DNA of 64,000 nt from Gammaproteobacteria bacterium (GCA_030594815.1 JAUVEN010000002.1:1-64000); one strand, 5' to 3'; shown: positions 37,132 to 46,482, numbered from the stretch's first letter. Program-made: numbers and translations. The notes: generated by a model from the letters alone, not told the origin.

Positions 37132-37704
37132 ATGGCCATGAATATCAACAACATAGGAAAACTTTTAGCGTTAATAGCAATGCTGTTTTCTGCTGTTCTT
37201 GTTGCTGAGCAAAGTGAGTCCTTACTTAATTTTAAGTTTAATCATTTATCAAATATTCAAAACTCTGATCAGTCATTTCAATTAGTTCCTTCATCAAATA
37301 GCACTACCCTGGAATTTGCTCAGTTTGATGCGACCTGGACATATCCGTTGGAAACTAAAAATATGAATATTGATCTAGGTGTAACGTTACGTCATTTATC
37401 TGGTTTTACAAATTCTATTGAAAATGCAGGAAATGGTCATTTTCAGGAAGTCTTACCTTTATTACATGCTTCTGCATTGTATGCGCTTCCACTGCGGGGC
37501 TTGTCTGCGGGTATCGAGGGCAGTCATCTTGATTCAAATACGCGTCAGGTTTTTGATTATCGCGCCAAGGTTTCATATGAATGGCGCAAAGGATTTGGCT
37601 TACAAGGTGGTTGGCAGCATCAGCAATTTAAGCTTGATTCAGCTGATACTGGAGCAGATTATGAGCTCAATGGGCCTTTCGTAGATTTCTACCTAAACTT
37701 CTAA
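37132..37704 (+). CDS. Small outer-membrane beta-barrel protein (YfaZ-like)
   Basis: A signal peptide (about 24 residues, ending AVLVAEQ) is followed by alternating polar/aromatic strands and a C-terminal phenylalanine (DFYLNF), the usual outer-membrane barrel ending. The pattern recalls the YfaZ/TIGR04219 group of about 200-residue porin-like proteins, but this was not searched. It has its own upstream region of about 150 bases after the foldback element. Confidence 0.65.
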   Translation: MAMNINNIGKLLALIAMLFSAVLVAEQSESLLNFKFNHLSNIQNSDQSFQLVPSSNSTTLEFAQFDATWTYPLETKNMNIDLGVTLRHLSGFTNSIENAGNGHFQEVLPLLHASALYALPLRGLSAGIEGSHLDSNTRQVFDYRAKVSYEWRKGFGLQGGWQHQQFKLDSADTGADYELNGPFVDFYLNF

Positions 37705-37712
37705 AAATCTCC

Positions 37713-37836
37713 GCACGAATAACGAGAAGCATGATAGCGGCGTTAAAAACTGTCTCAAAATGCTCATGTACTTCGTGTACATTCCGCTTTTTCGTCAGTT
37801 TTTGCCTTGCTCTCAGGCTTCTCGTTATCCGTACGA
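37713..37836. repeat. Palindromic intergenic repeat (family C)
   Basis: This is the second copy of the element at 25653-25810: arms GCACGAATAACGAGAAGC and GCTTCTCGTTATCCGT, with the shared core CAAAATGCTCA and TTTTTGCCTTGCTCTC. It lies between convergent genes and can act as a bidirectional terminator. Confidence 0.75.
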
Positions 37837-37860
37837 AGATTTTGGAATAAACTAAAAGTT

Positions 37861-38592
37861 TTAGTTATTTTTATTAGGCGTTCGAGCGATCGCCCACACT
37901 TCTATTGTTTCAACACCACTTTGTTTTAATTGCCTGGCAAGTTCATTGACGGTTGTGCCTGTAGTAACAACATCATCAAATATGGCGACATGTTTATATG
38001 AATGATTTTTTGTTACACAAAATGCATTTTTCAGGTTTTGTTTGCGCTGTTTTGCGCTAAGGCCACTTTGAAATGGAGTGGCTTTATTACGCTGACAAAG
38101 TGCGTAATCGAGTGGAATATTGAGTTTCCTGGCGATAATCCGTGCTAATTCCAGAGCTTGATTAAAGCCTCGTTCACGCAGGCGTTGTGGATGTAATGGA
38201 ACAGGAATTATACATTCGGGTAAGTTATTTTTACGGTGTTCGATAGAGCGAATAAAATTCTGAGCTAACAATGGAGCATGAGTGAGATTACCCTGAAATT
38301 TTAAGTTGCTAATGAGCTGTTTTAGAGGCGATGTGTAAATATGTGGAATTAGACTCGTTGTATAAAATGGAGGGCTTTTTTGGCATTTGCCACAAATAAG
38401 GGAAGCCTGAGTAGGCTGTGTTGTGGCAAAAGGAATCGCACAAATAATACAGTAAGATTTGTTCTCAGGTAAATCTCTCTCACAGTCTGAGCAAAGTAAG
38501 TGCTTATTATTGGTAGGACTTAGACACAATAAGCATTGCTTTGAAAACAGGCCGGAAAGGTTATTTTTTAACCAGTTGTAAATCATTGACAT
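37861..38592 (-). CDS. comF: ComF-family phosphoribosyltransferase-like protein
   Basis: The N-terminus has zinc-finger pairs (CLLCLSP, CSDCERD, CIICAIP, CGKCQKSPP) and the C-terminal PRTase motif HVAIFDDVVTTGTTVNELA. Members aid natural transformation (ComF, GntX); the enzymatic reaction is unknown. The length (243 residues) is normal. It is transcribed away from the bio operon. Confidence 0.92.
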   Translation of the reverse strand: MSMIYNWLKNNLSGLFSKQCLLCLSPTNNKHLLCSDCERDLPENKSYCIICAIPFATTQPTQASLICGKCQKSPPFYTTSLIPHIYTSPLKQLISNLKFQGNLTHAPLLAQNFIRSIEHRKNNLPECIIPVPLHPQRLRERGFNQALELARIIARKLNIPLDYALCQRNKATPFQSGLSAKQRKQNLKNAFCVTKNHSYKHVAIFDDVVTTGTTVNELARQLKQSGVETIEVWAIARTPNKNN

Positions 38593-38604
38593 CCATATCA
38601 GTTG

Positions 38605-38622
38605 ACACCTAATCTAAGGTGT
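38605..38622. promoter_or_regulatory. Inverted repeat between comF and the bioB operon
   Basis: ACACCT and AGGTGT are separated by 6 bases in the divergent promoter region. It could be an operator for the biotin operon, but it does not closely match the E. coli BirA site. No regulator gene is adjacent. Confidence 0.3.
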
Positions 38623-38693
38623 TTATCATTCACGTTCCTGTGAAAAGCACCAAATTGTAACTGAATAACCCCCTGAGTACTGAAGAAATAACC

Positions 38694-39206
38694 ATGACAA
38701 TTTCAAATGAAGCTTCAATTAACGCAAATGAAATAATAGAAAAGACTAAAATCATTCCTGCAAAAAATGCTCGAATGTTTGCCCGGTTATTTAATTTTGG
38801 CAATCTCCTGTCTTTACTGCCAGGTTTGATCGTTGCCCCTATTATCCTACTTGGCGAACATGAGCGAATGTCTATGATCTTCATGTTTATCGCCATGATT
38901 GTGCCACCTATTTTATGGTTTGGCCTTTCAATTATGATTTACATTATTGCGCGTCATCATCCGAATGAGCTGGTAGGACATTACACGCAACAAGCGGCTT
39001 ATCGATATTACGGCATGATAGGTGTTGTCATTCCGATTGGAACATTTTTTGGTACAGACTGGGAGCTTTGGATTTTGATGGGCGGAGTGGTTGGCCTGGT
39101 TCTTGTTCCCTGGACGATTTGGGAATTAATAAAAAGTCAAAAAGAAAGTTGGCAAGATATCGAAATAAAAATTGAAATAGCAAAAAGTGAAGGAGATATG
39201 GCATGA
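38694..39206 (+). CDS. Membrane protein of unknown function in the bioB operon
   Basis: The 170-residue protein has a polar N-terminus, then four hydrophobic segments ([70 protein letters not shown]) and a charged C-terminal tail. The stop overlaps the bioB start (ATGA), so expression is coupled to biotin synthesis. The family is not recognised; a biotin-related transport or membrane role is only a guess from context. Confidence 0.6.
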   Translation: MTISNEASINANEIIEKTKIIPAKNARMFARLFNFGNLLSLLPGLIVAPIILLGEHERMSMIFMFIAMIVPPILWFGLSIMIYIIARHHPNELVGHYTQQAAYRYYGMIGVVIPIGTFFGTDWELWILMGGVVGLVLVPWTIWELIKSQKESWQDIEIKIEIAKSEGDMA

Positions 39207-40180
39207 GCGTCATGATGGACAAAATAGAAAAACGAAATGATATGTTGCGTCACGACTGGACGGTTGATGATATTGCAGCCTTATATGATATGCCGTTTAA
39301 CGATTTAATATTTGAAGCACAAACGATTCATCGTAAAAATTTTGATGCTAATGCTGTTCAGGTTAGTACACTGCTGAGCATTAAAACGGGTAAATGCTCA
39401 GAAGACTGTGGTTACTGTCCTCAAAGTGCGCGTTATGACACCGAGTTAGAAAATGAACCGTTGATGCCGTTGAGTGAGGTCATTGCCGCAGCAAAAATAG
39501 CCAAAGATAATGGTTCAAGCCGTTTTTGTATGGGAGCAGCATGGCGTAGCCCTAAAGATAAAGATCTTGGCCCCGTAATAGAAATGGTAAAAGAAGTTAA
39601 AGCGATGGGCATGGAAACATGCGTAACCTTAGGCATGTTGAGCGACAAGCAAACGGAAGAACTAAAAGAAGCCGGACTTGATTATTACAATCATAACCTC
39701 GACACGTCGCCTGAATATTATGGTGAAGTGATTACCACACGAACTTATCAAGACAGATTAGACACCATTCAACGTGTTCGAAACGCAGGCATGAATGTCT
39801 GTTGTGGTGGCATCGTTGGAATGGGCGAAAGTCGTCGTGATCGTATTGGTTTGTTTCAGGAGCTTGCGAATCAACCACAACATCCTGAAAGTGTACCCAT
39901 TAATATGTTGGTTCGTGTTAGTGGAACACCAATGGAAAATGGTGATGATCTGGATCCGTTGGAATTTATTCGCAGTGTTGCTGTTGCACGAGTCATGATG
40001 CCGAAATCCTATGTGCGTTTATCTGCGGGCCGGGAAAAAATGAGCGATGAAATGCAAGCCATGTGTTTCTTTGCTGGTGCAAACTCTATTTTTTATGGAG
40101 ATAAATTATTAACCACACCAAACCCGGAAACCAATGATGATATGCAGTTGTTTGAACGCTTAGGTATCAAGGCTATTTAA
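39203..40180 (+). CDS. bioB: Biotin synthase
   Basis: This radical-SAM enzyme inserts sulfur into dethiobiotin. The cluster cysteines are Cys65, Cys69 and Cys72 in [25 protein letters not shown], the second-cluster region and the C-terminal [17 protein letters not shown] are conserved. The length (325 residues) is standard. It is the first biotin gene of the block bioB-bioF-bioH-bioC. Confidence 0.96.
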   Translation: MSVMMDKIEKRNDMLRHDWTVDDIAALYDMPFNDLIFEAQTIHRKNFDANAVQVSTLLSIKTGKCSEDCGYCPQSARYDTELENEPLMPLSEVIAAAKIAKDNGSSRFCMGAAWRSPKDKDLGPVIEMVKEVKAMGMETCVTLGMLSDKQTEELKEAGLDYYNHNLDTSPEYYGEVITTRTYQDRLDTIQRVRNAGMNVCCGGIVGMGESRRDRIGLFQELANQPQHPESVPINMLVRVSGTPMENGDDLDPLEFIRSVAVARVMMPKSYVRLSAGREKMSDEMQAMCFFAGANSIFYGDKLLTTPNPETNDDMQLFERLGIKAI

Positions 40181-40199
40181 AAGTCGAAATCAAAATATT

Positions 40200-40357
40200 T
40201 CAACGCAAAGGCGCGAAGAACGCAAAGTTCGCCAAGAAAATAAGGTGTGTTGTGTATTTAATTATTTTTAATGGCACGTAATTATGAAGCTCAATTTATT
40301 TTACATTAAAAACTCTGCGTTCCTTTGCGCCTTTGCGCCTTTGCGTTGGGTTTTGAT
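40200..40357. repeat. Palindromic intergenic repeat (family E) between bioB and bioF
   Basis: The left arm AACGCAAAGGCGCGAAGAACG and the right arm, containing GCGCCTTTGCGCCTTTGCGTT, are near inverted copies about 90 bases apart. The right arm holds a short tandem duplication (CCTTTGCG). Such repeats are common filler in this genome. Confidence 0.7.
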
Positions 40358-40363
40358 TTTATA

Positions 40364-41521
40364 ATGTTAGATAAACTGGGTTTACAGCTTGAGCAGCGTA
40401 AAACTGAGCATCTTTATCGAACTCGTAAAGTTTTAGAATCGCCACAATCAGTTGAACCAATCATTAATGGCAAAAAAGTTTTATCTTTTTGCAGTAATGA
40501 TTATCTTGGTTTAGCAAATCATCCTGATGTTATAAAAAGTTTTAAACAGGCGGCTGATAAATATGGTGTTGGTAGCGGTTCTGCCCATCTGGTTTCAGGT
40601 CATTCTGCTGAGCACCATGCATTAGAAGAAGAGCTGGCAGTTTTTATCGGTTCTGAACGCGCCTTGTTATTTTCTACAGGTTACATGGCAAATCTTGGTG
40701 TTGTTTCCGCTTTATGTGATCGCCACAGTGAAATATTTGAAGATAAATTGAATCACGCCTCTTTATTAGATGCGGCTTTACTATCACGAGCAAAGCGAAT
40801 TCGATATCCCCATCTCGATACTAATAATTTACAACAGCGTCTAATAGATTCTGAGGCTGTTAATAAATTTATTATTAGTGATGGTGTATTCAGTATGGAC
40901 GGTGATCTTGCTCCGTTAAATGAGTTAGTTAATTTAGCTGAAAATAATAATGCCACATTAATGATTGATGATGCTCATGGTATTGGCGTCTTAGGTAAGA
41001 AGGGAAAAGGTATCATTGAACACTTTGAGCTTGATAATAAACAAGTTCCTGCTTTAATAGGAACACTAGGAAAATCCTTCGGTACAGCAGGTGCTTTTGT
41101 TGCAGGAAGTGAAGAATTAATTGAGACGTTAATTCAAAAATCTCGCAGTTATATTTTTACTACTGCAATGCCGGCGGCTATCGCTGCTGCAACACGTAAA
41201 AGTTTACAAATCTTAGCAGAAGAAAGCTGGCGTCGAGAAAAACTACAAAGCTTGATTGGTCAATTTAGAAAGGGTGCAAGTGAATTAGGATTTGAGTTAA
41301 TTGACTCAATCACACCTATTCAACCTATTATTATTGGTGCAAGCGAACAAACCTTGAACCGGAGTGAAAAGTTATTAGAAAAAAACATACTAATCAGTGC
41401 AATTCGACCGCCCACTGTGCCGGAAGGGACGGCACGTTTGCGGGTTACTTTTTCTGCTACCCATACAGAAGAGCATGTAGATAAATTATTAGCAATGTTA
41501 AATGAAGTTACAATTAAATGA
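40364..41521 (+). CDS. bioF: 8-amino-7-oxononanoate synthase
   Basis: This PLP enzyme condenses pimeloyl thioester with alanine. The start ATG at 40364 (MLDKLGLQLEQRK) gives 385 residues, as expected; the open frame upstream lies in a repeat. Signatures are CSNDYLGLANHP, GSAHLVSGHSAEH, DDAHGIGVLG and the PLP lysine in GTLGKSFGTAGAF (about residue 239). Confidence 0.94.
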   Translation: MLDKLGLQLEQRKTEHLYRTRKVLESPQSVEPIINGKKVLSFCSNDYLGLANHPDVIKSFKQAADKYGVGSGSAHLVSGHSAEHHALEEELAVFIGSERALLFSTGYMANLGVVSALCDRHSEIFEDKLNHASLLDAALLSRAKRIRYPHLDTNNLQQRLIDSEAVNKFIISDGVFSMDGDLAPLNELVNLAENNNATLMIDDAHGIGVLGKKGKGIIEHFELDNKQVPALIGTLGKSFGTAGAFVAGSEELIETLIQKSRSYIFTTAMPAAIAAATRKSLQILAEESWRREKLQSLIGQFRKGASELGFELIDSITPIQPIIIGASEQTLNRSEKLLEKNILISAIRPPTVPEGTARLRVTFSATHTEEHVDKLLAMLNEVTIK

Positions 41522-41540
41522 CCTCTGGACTTTAAAAATA

Positions 41541-41630
41541 TGTAGGTTGGTTCAAGTCATAAAATGACGGAACCAACAAAAGATGCGAAAAATGATGGCT
41601 CCGTCACTTTGTTTTTTGATCCATCCTACT
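41541..41630. repeat. Palindromic intergenic repeat (family B)
   Basis: It begins TGTAGGTTGGTTCAAGTCA and ends GATCCATCCTACT, with inner GACGGAACCAACA / ATGATGGCTCCGTC. Related units occur at 26296-26488 and 61119-61293. It lies between bioF and bioH. Confidence 0.7.
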
Positions 41631-41660
41631 TTTTAGTTTGAATCTGTTTGGAATTATTTA

Positions 41661-42440
41661 GTGTTTTCTAAAATATACAGCGAAGTAAAAGGCCACGGTC
41701 ATAATGTCGTGTTATTACACGGTTGGGGAATGCACGGAGGTCTATGGGGTAAGTTTAATGAATTACTTTCGAAAGACTTTCAAACTCACACAATAGATCT
41801 TCCTGGATTTGGATATAGCAAAGATGTAAAAAATAATTTTACTCTGGATTCTATGACGAAAGTTGTTGAACAATACATAAATGATTTAAGCAGGCCAGTT
41901 AGCTTAATAGGTTGGTCACTAGGTGGTTTGATAACACTTAATATTTTGAAAAGAAAAAATATTAAATTAGAAAATGTTGTGTTTATTTCTACAACACCAA
42001 GCTTCACTAAAAAACAAGACTGGGAGTTTGCTATGGAACAATCCGTGTTTAATGGGTTTTCAAATGATCTTAAGGCTGATTATAAAAAAACATTAAAGCG
42101 ATTTTTATCTTTGCAAACACGCGGTAGCGAATTGTCCAGAGATGAGTTGCGAGAGTTAAACAGTAAGCTGAATGAGCGTGGCGAACCCAATATTAAAGCA
42201 TTAGAAAATGGTTTGAAAATTTTAAGCGATACAGATTTAAGAAGAGAAAGTGAAAACAAAATACCTGCAATGGTTATTTTAGGTGAAAAAGATACATTAG
42301 TGCCATTATCAGTTAAAAAAGAATTTGAAAAAATGTTCCCTGATCTTGAAAAAATAATTTTAGAAAAAACAGGCCATGCTCCGTTTATCTCTAACCCCGA
42401 ACTTTGTGCAGAAAAAATAAAGAATTTTATTAATGAATAA
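41661..42440 (+). CDS. bioH: BioH, pimeloyl-ACP methyl ester esterase
   Basis: The alpha/beta-hydrolase removes the methyl group from pimeloyl-ACP methyl ester. The catalytic triad is readable: Ser in GWSLGG, Asp in LGEKDTLVP and His in KTGHAPF; LLHGWGMHGGLW forms the oxyanion side. The start is a GTG without a strong ribosome site. It overlaps bioC by 8 bases. The 259-residue length is normal. Confidence 0.92.
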   Translation: MFSKIYSEVKGHGHNVVLLHGWGMHGGLWGKFNELLSKDFQTHTIDLPGFGYSKDVKNNFTLDSMTKVVEQYINDLSRPVSLIGWSLGGLITLNILKRKNIKLENVVFISTTPSFTKKQDWEFAMEQSVFNGFSNDLKADYKKTLKRFLSLQTRGSELSRDELRELNSKLNERGEPNIKALENGLKILSDTDLRRESENKIPAMVILGEKDTLVPLSVKKEFEKMFPDLEKIILEKTGHAPFISNPELCAEKIKNFINE

Positions 42441-43323
42441 CAGTAAAGAAAATAAACCACTAGAGATTGCTGAGATTGACAGGCAGGCAATGCGTGCCGC
42501 ATTTGAAAAAGCGGCAACATCTTATGATGCGGTTGCAGTATTACAACAAGAAGTGGCAGATCGCTTAGTTGAGCGAATGGATTTAATGTCTATGAAACCT
42601 ATCAGCATATTAGATGCAGGATCAGGTACGGGCTTTGTGAGTCAGTTATTAGCTGCACGTTATCCTAAAGCAAAAATCACTGGGTTAGATCTAGCGTTTA
42701 ATATGTTAAAACAAGCTAAAGGTAAACGTAGCTTTAAACAACGCTGGAATAAACAATTTCATTACGTTCATGCTGAAGTTGAAAATCTACCATTTGCAGA
42801 TGCCAGCGTTGAATTAGTGATATCTGGTTTAACTTTACAGTGGTGTCAGGACTTACCGAAAGTATTTAAAGAATTTAAACGAGTGCTCGCACCGGGTGGA
42901 TTGTTAATGTTCAGCAGTTTTGGTCCTGATTCTTTAAAAGAACTGCGTCAAAGCTGGGCTGAGGTTGATGAAGTACCTCATGTAAATGCCTTTGCAGATA
43001 TGCATGATGTTGGTGATGCATTAATGCAGAGTGGATTTGCAGATCCAGTAATGGATATGGAAATGTTAACCGTGACCTATAACGATGTAAAAACAGTCAT
43101 GCGCGATTTAAAACAAATCGGTGCACACAATGTTATGCAAGGTCGTTCACATAACATTACGGGTAAAACTAAATTACAAAAAATGATTCAAGCCTACGAA
43201 CAATTTCGAGTGGATGGTTTAGTGCCAGTTAGCCATGAAATTGTGTATGGTCATGCCTGGGTAGCAGAAGCAAAAAATACTGAGAGTACAGTAATTGTAG
43301 ACTTTCAAAGTTTTAATTCTTAA
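42433..43323 (+). CDS. bioC: BioC, malonyl-ACP O-methyltransferase
   Basis: The SAM-binding motif ILDAGSGTGFVSQLL and the later LVISGLTLQWCQDL are typical of BioC, which methylates malonyl-ACP to start pimelate synthesis. The length is 296 residues, somewhat above E. coli (251). It is coupled to bioH by overlap, and a strong terminator follows. Confidence 0.92.
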   Translation: MNNSKENKPLEIAEIDRQAMRAAFEKAATSYDAVAVLQQEVADRLVERMDLMSMKPISILDAGSGTGFVSQLLAARYPKAKITGLDLAFNMLKQAKGKRSFKQRWNKQFHYVHAEVENLPFADASVELVISGLTLQWCQDLPKVFKEFKRVLAPGGLLMFSSFGPDSLKELRQSWAEVDEVPHVNAFADMHDVGDALMQSGFADPVMDMEMLTVTYNDVKTVMRDLKQIGAHNVMQGRSHNITGKTKLQKMIQAYEQFRVDGLVPVSHEIVYGHAWVAEAKNTESTVIVDFQSFNS

Positions 43324-43326
43324 AGA

Positions 43327-43379
43327 AACCAAACTGCTTAATTGACATTGCTGGTTGCAGTGGATTAAGCAGTTTGGTT
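43327..43379. terminator. Bidirectional terminator between bioC and peroxiredoxin
   Basis: The arms AACCAAACTGCTTAATT and ATTAAGCAGTTTGGTT form a nearly perfect 15-16-bp stem around about 20 bases. It sits directly after the bioC stop and 22 bases beyond the stop of the convergent peroxiredoxin gene, so it can end both transcripts. Confidence 0.8.
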
Positions 43380-43401
43380 GAACAAGAAAAGTAAGAAGTT
43401 G

Positions 43402-44061
43402 TTACAAATCCTTTTTACAGAAATACCAGTCAGTACACTCATAACCTTCATTCATACGAGTATCTGCGGCATTAGCATCTTGTGGTGGTGGAACAATAAC
43501 TTTTTCACCAGGCTGCCATCCTTCTGGAGTCGCAACTTTATATTCATCCGAAGCCTGTAGCGCTTTAATTATGCGCAAAAATTCAGGGATTGAACGGCCG
43601 TTAGTCATTGGATAATAAACCATCGCCCTTAATATACCATCAGGATCAATGATGAATGTTGAGCGAACTGCTGATGTATCGGCAGCTCCAGGATGAATCA
43701 TGCCGTAAGATTTTGCTACGGACATGGATAAATCTTCAATAATAGGGAAATTAATATCTACACCAAATTTCTCTTTTATATTTCGTACCCATGCTACATG
43801 GCTGTATAGACTATCAATAGATAATCCAAGTAAATCTGCTCCAACATCAAGAAATTCTTCGTGGTGCTTAGCAAAAGCCATGAATTCTGTTGTACACACA
43901 GGCGTAAAATCAGCAGGGTGTGAAAATAAAACTAGCCATCTACCTTTATAGTCAGACAGTTTTTTAACACCATGTGTTGTTTTTGCCTCAAAAGCAGGGG
44001 CAGGTTTATTTAATTGAGGGAATGTGATTGTTGCTTCTTCGATATTTTCCATTTTGCTCAC
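43402..44061 (-). CDS. Peroxiredoxin, Prx6/AhpC-TSA type (copy A)
   Basis: The peroxidatic cysteine lies in HPADFTPVCTTEF, and the Arg in the SAVRSTFIIDP region completes the site. A C-terminal CTDWYFC pair suggests a 2-Cys mechanism as in archaeal long-form peroxiredoxins. The 219 residues differ at only about a dozen positions from copy B (47370-48029). It reduces peroxides in the cytosol. The promoter keeps the same OxyR-like site at the same distance as copy B. Confidence 0.93.
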   Translation of the reverse strand: MSKMENIEEATITFPQLNKPAPAFEAKTTHGVKKLSDYKGRWLVLFSHPADFTPVCTTEFMAFAKHHEEFLDVGADLLGLSIDSLYSHVAWVRNIKEKFGVDINFPIIEDLSMSVAKSYGMIHPGAADTSAVRSTFIIDPDGILRAMVYYPMTNGRSIPEFLRIIKALQASDEYKVATPEGWQPGEKVIVPPPQDANAADTRMNEGYECTDWYFCKKDL

Positions 44062-44107
44062 CTTTAGGGTTAACTGTTTAATGAGTCATATCGTAAGCAA
44101 GATTTAT

Positions 44108-44133
44108 TGATTCGTATAATCGTTTAATTCTAT
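44108..44133 (-). promoter_or_regulatory. OxyR-like site upstream of peroxiredoxin A
   Basis: On the minus strand the tetranucleotides ATAG, CGAT, ATCA are separated by 7 bases each, close to the OxyR pattern ATAG-N7-CTAT-N7-ATAG. The site ends 47 bases before the start codon. The same arrangement occurs at peroxiredoxin B. Confidence 0.5.
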
Positions 44134-44306
44134 ATGTTTGATTGTTAATTCCTATTATTAATATTTATAGATTTCTAGTGACTTAAACAAGAGACTTGCA
44201 AAAAGAAGAGCACAGCACCACTTTTCAGAAGTTACATTGAGTAATAAGAAAACGGCTTAATGCTGTTGTTATACACTTATTGGTTGTTCACAAATATTAT
44301 CACCAT

Positions 44307-45464
44307 CTATTTAAAATGGTCACGGGCAAGCCTGACTAATAACCAACCTGTCATTAATTGCAGAACAATTAAAAAGAATGAAAGCCCTACATACACAACA
44401 TCAAATTTACTAATGATTCCGCTAGCTACCATCGCGTTATTTATAAAGAAATGTCCTGAGACTACTAATGCAACACCAGGACAGATCAAAGCAAAGACTA
44501 CTGGAGAATTTTCCTTTCTATCGAGTAGTAATTTGAAATAGTTCATCCGTTTCATGACTGCCAGGCCCATAAGTACAAACATGATTTGCAGAGAGAAAAC
44601 AGTGACTAGTAAAATAAAGTTTGATCCAGCGTGGCTAAGTTCCAGCGTATGTAGACCATGTTTTACACGCAATATGGCGATAGCTGCCGTAGTTAATATT
44701 GGGATAATTACCCAAAGAGTAGGTAGTGAAGCCAGTGATGCACCTTCCTTAAACATATCATTCATGCCAATAATTAATTTTATTAGGCCAAGAAGTAAAG
44801 CGGTCGTAATGAAGAATAGCGCTAATATACAGCTAATTGCGATGACCATTTTATTATTGCTCAATGCAGCGGGAGCAGAAAGGCCAACACCAATCATGAC
44901 AAAGGCAAAGCTCGGTAATAGTTGGGCAAGTGAATTATTACTGCTGTTATCAAAACTACCATGCTCAAGAATATGGCCGAAGAAACTCAGGTAGATACGG
45001 CTAGCCCATATACCGAGTAGAACAAATATCATAATGGAAATAGGGAACAGCCATTCAATGATATTCCATAGTCCGGGAATAAACACCGCAGCAATAAGAA
45101 AACTGACATTAATACTCATTGCATAGGCTAATGGCATCGCCAGTAGTTGAGTATGGGCGTTGGTGCCTATAATTTTTTCAACATCACCACTTTTAGTGTA
45201 TTGACGGTAGTTTTTGAAATTTAGAAGCAGCCACCAAAAATGCAGATAGCCAAATATTATAATACCTGCCAGGGCAAAAATAATAAGTGCTTGATTGCCA
45301 ATATTTGTCATTTGAAAATAAGATACCCAGTCATTGAAAACAGGAATAGGCTGACCAGTGTGGGGTACCCAGAACATAAGAAACATAAAGAAGGTAATAA
45401 CCATACCACCTGCACCCAGGGCGGCAAGAAAATATAATGGTGACCAATTAGTAATTTGCTTCAT
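44307..45464 (-). CDS. Polytopic membrane protein, TsoY-like
   Basis: The 385-residue protein has about ten membrane helices, starting NWSPLYFLAALGAGGMVITFF and including FGYLHFWWLLLNF and ICPGVALVVSGHFFINNAMV. I associate the overall pattern with the TsoY family, linked with sulfur-oxidising bacteria and including selenoprotein members, but the recollection is weak; similarity to the TehA/SLAC1 anion channels is the alternative. It lies upstream of peroxiredoxin A, which has its own promoter, in a peroxide/iron cluster. Confidence 0.45.
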   Translation of the reverse strand: MKQITNWSPLYFLAALGAGGMVITFFMFLMFWVPHTGQPIPVFNDWVSYFQMTNIGNQALIIFALAGIIIFGYLHFWWLLLNFKNYRQYTKSGDVEKIIGTNAHTQLLAMPLAYAMSINVSFLIAAVFIPGLWNIIEWLFPISIMIFVLLGIWASRIYLSFFGHILEHGSFDNSSNNSLAQLLPSFAFVMIGVGLSAPAALSNNKMVIAISCILALFFITTALLLGLIKLIIGMNDMFKEGASLASLPTLWVIIPILTTAAIAILRVKHGLHTLELSHAGSNFILLVTVFSLQIMFVLMGLAVMKRMNYFKLLLDRKENSPVVFALICPGVALVVSGHFFINNAMVASGIISKFDVVYVGLSFFLIVLQLMTGWLLVRLARDHFK

Positions 45465-45566
45465 GATAGAAAACGCCTATTAGTTGTTAAATTACGTAAT
45501 ATATTTTGATGCTTAAATGTACATGAAATTGTAGCTTAATCTCTCAATTAATTTTTCGGTTATAAC

Positions 45567-45653
45567 GTTTTGCGTAACTGGCTGCCTGAAGCTGCGAAGC
45601 GAAGCGGCGCAGTTTTAGGCAGCCCAAGTTGACGTGATTGTTAGAAATTACTT
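45567..45653 (-). other. attC-like imperfect palindrome
   Basis: On the minus strand TTCTAACAATCACGTCAACTT leads into GGGCTGCCTAAAACTGC, then a complementary GCAGCTTCAGGCAGCC, then AGTTACGCAAAACGTTATAA. One side of the second paired box carries a single extra base, as in attC sites, and core-like AAC/GTT triplets lie at both ends, but the cores deviate from consensus. It follows the tail of a decayed peroxiredoxin gene. A similar hairpin downstream of peroxiredoxin B (47295-47340) suggests it could instead be a copied terminator. Confidence 0.4.
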
Positions 45654-45661
45654 CCAACTTC

Positions 45662-45728
45662 TTACAGCTCCTTTGTGCAGAAATACCTGCCTGTACACTC
45701 ATAGCCTTCAGTGATACGAGCTTCGTTT
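45662..45728 (-). pseudogene. C-terminal remnant of a third peroxiredoxin gene
   Basis: Read on the minus strand this gives ARITEGYECTGRYFCTKEL and a stop, clearly the ending of the two intact peroxiredoxins (ARMNEGYECTDWYFCKKDL in composite). The rest of the gene is missing; the ZIP transporter gene begins only 10 bases away. It records a former additional copy, lost by deletion. Confidence 0.8.
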
Positions 45729-45738
45729 CATAACTAAT

Positions 45739-46473
45739 CTAAGGCTTTGATAAAACGATTATTATGGCAACCAGAACACCACCACTCAATGCAACAAAAC
45801 TGTATTTCTTATGTTCCTGTTCTGCTTTAGGTAAAAGGTGCGTTGCACCGACATAGACCAGTGCACCAGCGGACAGTGCTAATAAAGCTCCCAAAGTTGG
45901 TTTATCAATTTCACTTATGATGGGGTATGAGATCAGCATACCAAGCGGAGTCGTTAAAGCAGCTGAAAGAAAAGCCAGAATCATAGCGTTTCGTTCTTTA
46001 AATCCGCCTTTCAATAATAATAGATATATGATGATACCTTCAGGAAATTCATGTAATACCATCCCTGCAGTTGCAAGAAATCCAGTAAAAATACTTACCG
46101 TAAAAGCAATCGAATAAACAAAGCCATCTAAGAGTGAATGAATGCCGATGCCTATCATTGGCACCAGCGCGATACCATATTGCTCTTTTTCCGGATTTTT
46201 TTGACATACGAATGCTGTAATAAAGCGATTAAATAAATGTAAGCTAAAAAACCCTACCAGCAGATAGGTCGGAGCATGGGGATTCATTGAAAAAGATTTC
46301 GGGATAATATGAAGAAATGATGCGGATATAAGAACTCCTGCGGCGAAACACATAAAATATGTACTGTTACGCTGCCCCCAGCCGACAAAATTACGTATTG
46401 TATATATGCCTACCGAGGTGACAATGGCTGCTAATAAACTGGTAGCAAGAGCTGTCCAAAAAGTATTTTCCAT
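45739..46473 (-). CDS. ZIP-family divalent metal transporter
   Basis: About eight helices with the ZIP signatures IHSLLDGFVYSIAF (helix 4) and LHEFPEGIIIYLLL (helix 5), whose His, Asp, Glu residues bind the metal. These importers carry Zn2+, Fe2+ or Mn2+. The length is 244 residues. It starts 10 bases after the ferritin-like gene, so it is in its operon; together with the ferritin-like genes this suggests iron. Confidence 0.88.
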   Translation of the reverse strand: MENTFWTALATSLLAAIVTSVGIYTIRNFVGWGQRNSTYFMCFAAGVLISASFLHIIPKSFSMNPHAPTYLLVGFFSLHLFNRFITAFVCQKNPEKEQYGIALVPMIGIGIHSLLDGFVYSIAFTVSIFTGFLATAGMVLHEFPEGIIIYLLLLKGGFKERNAMILAFLSAALTTPLGMLISYPIISEIDKPTLGALLALSAGALVYVGATHLLPKAEQEHKKYSFVALSGGVLVAIIIVLSKP

Positions 46474-46482
46474 ATTAAAAAT

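Noticed and set aside
44260-44994. Forward open frames opposite the TsoY-like gene
   Set aside because: Antisense shadows without ribosome sites; the reverse frame has clear membrane helices.
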